From: Oegoconia quadripuncta
Lineage: Eukaryota > Arthropoda > Insecta > Lepidoptera > Autostichidae
NCBI GenBank assembly: GCA_949316235.1
Contig: OX438749.1
Coordinates: 17,748,414 to 17,812,413, forward strand
Length of the DNA stretch: 64,000 nt
Direction: 5' to 3'
In this document: positions 61,731 through 64,000 of the stretch, piece by piece
Position numbering within the stretch: the first letter of the stretch is position 1
Layout: each line of letters starts with the position of its first letter
The notes under the pieces: generated by a model
The model's database searches: none
Told to the model about the DNA's origin: nothing
The model's input: the letters and a program-made list of their open reading frames with translations, nothing else
Position numbers and translations under genes: made by a program

Positions 61731-62457
61731 TTGTTGCTCCAGGAAAAAAGGTTTAAACGACTATGTAGTATTTGGTAGTGAGCTTAAGTACACAAGTCTT
61801 AAATTTGACAATATTTTGTGTCGGTCCATACATTGCAGTGCAAAATAGGCCAAAAAAATGCGGTTGTATTAAGCGACATTTTTATGCTCCGATCGTCACC
61901 TAACTGAGCTCAAACGACGCTGAAAAATTCGCTGATTCCAAATATATAATAAAAGTCTAATAGCAAAAAAATGGCGGTTAATTCAAATAGCCCGGAACCC
62001 GTCGATATAATAATGTTCGAAATGCACCCTTAATAAATAAATAAATTCGCTTAGAAAATGCAAAAACAAATCATGAATATTACAAATAACGTGTAGATTG
62101 AGAGAAAATTATGAAATTTTTTAACATAGAAAGTCGTTGACAACTTTGTTTTGATGGTTAGATTTGCTTGAAACCAGCGTAGGCGAAAATAATTACGATA
62201 ACCTACTTTTACAGTGCAGTTATATTATTTTAAATAAATCGATGTAAAATATTTTGTCGTTCAATCGAGTTAATCACCGAACAGTGTCTCTTTCTCTAAA
62301 TTCAAAAGTAGTAATATAATACTAATTGTACATTAACACCAACTATAGGTAGATCTTTATATATTTAAAGAGGGTTTTAATTAAATGCCACCCTCATCGT
62401 GGTTCTCTTTTGTACATAGTCAATCTTAATTCGATCGATTCTTAATTGCTATCTTAA

Positions 62458-62880
62458 CTAAATCATATAATTGTTTAGCCTCTTCAAAATTTGGAGCGGA
62501 CAAAAGTATTTTGTCCGCTCCAAATAACCATAATAAAAAACCATACCAACACAGTAGTTTCTAATTTTTAGTTTTCGTCGAGATTCTTCATTTTGTTCAC
62601 ATTCCATAGTGACATGAAATACGTCCTCGACTATACCACACTGCGTGCAATTGGGGGAATCAACTTTACGCATCATGAATCCAAAACATTTAATGGTATA
62701 TGACCGGAACGGAGTCGGAACGCTACAAACCTACTAAATTCGCATCCGAAGGTGGCATGAGAAACCTCGTCAACGAGGCAATATAGTCTCACAGCATTGG
62801 CGCGACTTGAAACTTCATTGGCCATAACGACGTTCTTTTTGACATCTAACGGATTTTCGCTAAATCCGAAATTAGGTTGC
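62458..62880 (-). repeat. LINE ORF2 C-terminal fragment
   Basis: Minus strand: FRLRSGHIPLN, then after a stop and frameshift KVDSPNCTQCGIVEDVFHVT and MECEQNEESRRKLKI, the Cys/His tail motif also seen at 44194. Decayed. Confidence 0.75.
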
Positions 62881-63329
62881 TGATATGTATACCTTCTCCG
62901 CTGTTATGCTTCTGGTCGATAACGGTTTTTAGAATTATTCCAATGACAAATTGAAATCCGACAATTAACTTTTGTAAACTAATTCTCTATGCCGCTACCC
63001 TTTCTGTACACGCTAAAAAAAGCTTTCGTTCTTTTACAAGATTTTCTATGATCGTTTTTACTTCCGAAACGACAAAAGTTTTTTACAAATCGTGACCGAC
63101 TGGGTCGCACAAAGGTCACACAACGTCCATGTCCCCAAAGAGGTATCTATATTGAATTTTTTCATGGCCATTTCCTCGAAAGTTTTGTTTACAGGGGATC
63201 CAATGATGAAGCCATATATAGGTACATTTGTCTTTTGAATTGGTGAATAGTTTCTGCCACTTTTTACCCGCAACTTCGCCATGTGCGATTCATTTATATG
63301 CGTAATTTCATCTATATGTGTAATTGTTT

Positions 63330-63478
63330 CCGGCGGGAACTACTCATTTTATACGAATAAAAAATATCCTATTCTAGGGCATATTCTTCCTGTGTACCAA
63401 ATTTCATCCAAATCCGATCGTTTGCCTCGCCATGATTGCGTAACAAACAAATATCCAAACTTTATGATATTAGTTTGA
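63330..63478 (+). repeat. RTE-like LINE 3' end
   Basis: GCGGGAACTACTCATTTTAT, ACCAAATTTCATCCAAATCC, and a terminal ATATTAGTTTGATT. Relative of 34660-34868. Confidence 0.6.
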
Positions 63479-64000
63479 TTGGCGTATTTCTTGTGAATGT
63501 CATGGCCGTTTTCTTACGACGTTTTGTTTTTTCAAAGATATAAGTCAGAAAAGATTCAATTTAATGGTCTCTAAATCCAGGTGAATGGAAGCATGCATAA
63601 CCCTGAGACTATTATCACTAAAATATAGCGAAGCGTATTCAAAATACACACTACTTGTTCGTATTTCCGCTTATACGCCACAAGGTGGCTAACAAATAGA
63701 TTCCTATCCGCAAGGCCAATCACCAGCTTTGATGGTGCAATAAACATGGCTCTCACGTTGTACGAACCTGTCGTTATACTATGTCACTGTGGTTGTTGTG
63801 GATCCATCTATTGTCTAGTAGATAACTCGGACTCAGGGATTTTTGAATGAGTGGGATGTAAATGAAATTAGAAGAGTAATCAAAAGACCTTGTAGGATGT
63901 TAAACCTATTTAGCGATTGAACGCAATTTTTTACGTGGTATAGCTGCATTTCGAAAATATTTAACTTTTAACAGGATTTATTTATCTGGACGATTCTGGT
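63479..64000. other. Window end, no gene seen
   Basis: AT-rich sequence without recognisable coding or repeat signal. Later exons of the gene starting at 53387 may lie beyond the end. Confidence 0.4.

Larger units (their letters stand above)
58311..62021. mobile_element. 3.7-kb terminal-inverted-repeat element with 43-bp arrays
   Basis: Termini pair: TATCGACGGGTTCCGGGCTA then TTTGTATTAACCGCCATTTTT at the left (58330-58370), and the inverse, with one mismatch, at the right (61968-62006). Pairing extends outward to TTCGAAC (58311 and 62021). Both arms carry arrays of a 43-bp unit. A Jockey LINE occupies 59095-61130. No transposase seen. Confidence 0.85.

Overview
This is a eukaryotic nuclear window. 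It is AT-rich, intron-rich and packed with transposable elements. The many tRNA-headed SINEs, LINE 3' ends and miniature inverted-repeat elements are of the kind I associate with moths and butterflies, so I read it as insect, probably Lepidoptera. That taxonomic call is inference from repeat style plus divergence of the one recognised gene. No bacterial operon, rRNA or CRISPR array was seen.

The backbone is one gene on the minus strand, 12719-46999. I could splice it completely: 24 coding exons, every junction GT-AG, phases consistent throughout, 3924 nt giving 1307 residues. It is an orthologue of FANCI, the partner of FANCD2 in the DNA interstrand-crosslink repair clamp. The mono-ubiquitination lysine and one of the following SQ phosphosites are conserved. 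The acidic/basic C-terminal tail of the human protein is absent.

A second gene starts on the plus strand at 53387. Two coding exons (53387-53544 and 56775-56961) give 115 residues of a basic, Ser-rich N-terminus; the rest lies outside the window or was not found. I do not recognise it securely.

Everything else is repeats. 1-12.5 kb holds SINE and LINE pieces, a degenerate tandem array with tRNA T-arm-like motifs (about 3.5-4.4 kb), and a nest of inverted SINEs (7.9-9.0 kb). The FANCI introns carry several SINE families, three copies of one MITE, a 1 kb foldback element, a 21-bp minisatellite starting exactly at the exon 13 splice donor, and a LINE split by a mariner. 47-53 kb between the genes holds two hairpin MITEs, a broken Tc1/mariner-type transposase and a full SINE with target-site duplications. 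57-62 kb holds a mariner remnant and a 3.7-kb terminal-inverted-repeat element whose two arms are arrays of a 43-bp unit echoing the terminus itself; a deleted Jockey-type LINE sits inside it.

The most rewarding observations are the amplified splice donor in FANCI, the 43-bp-array element, a SINE body found with two different 3' tails (with target-site duplications), a 38-bp retroposed SINE tip 92 bp upstream of the FANCI start codon, and a template-switch-like double hairpin in one MITE copy.
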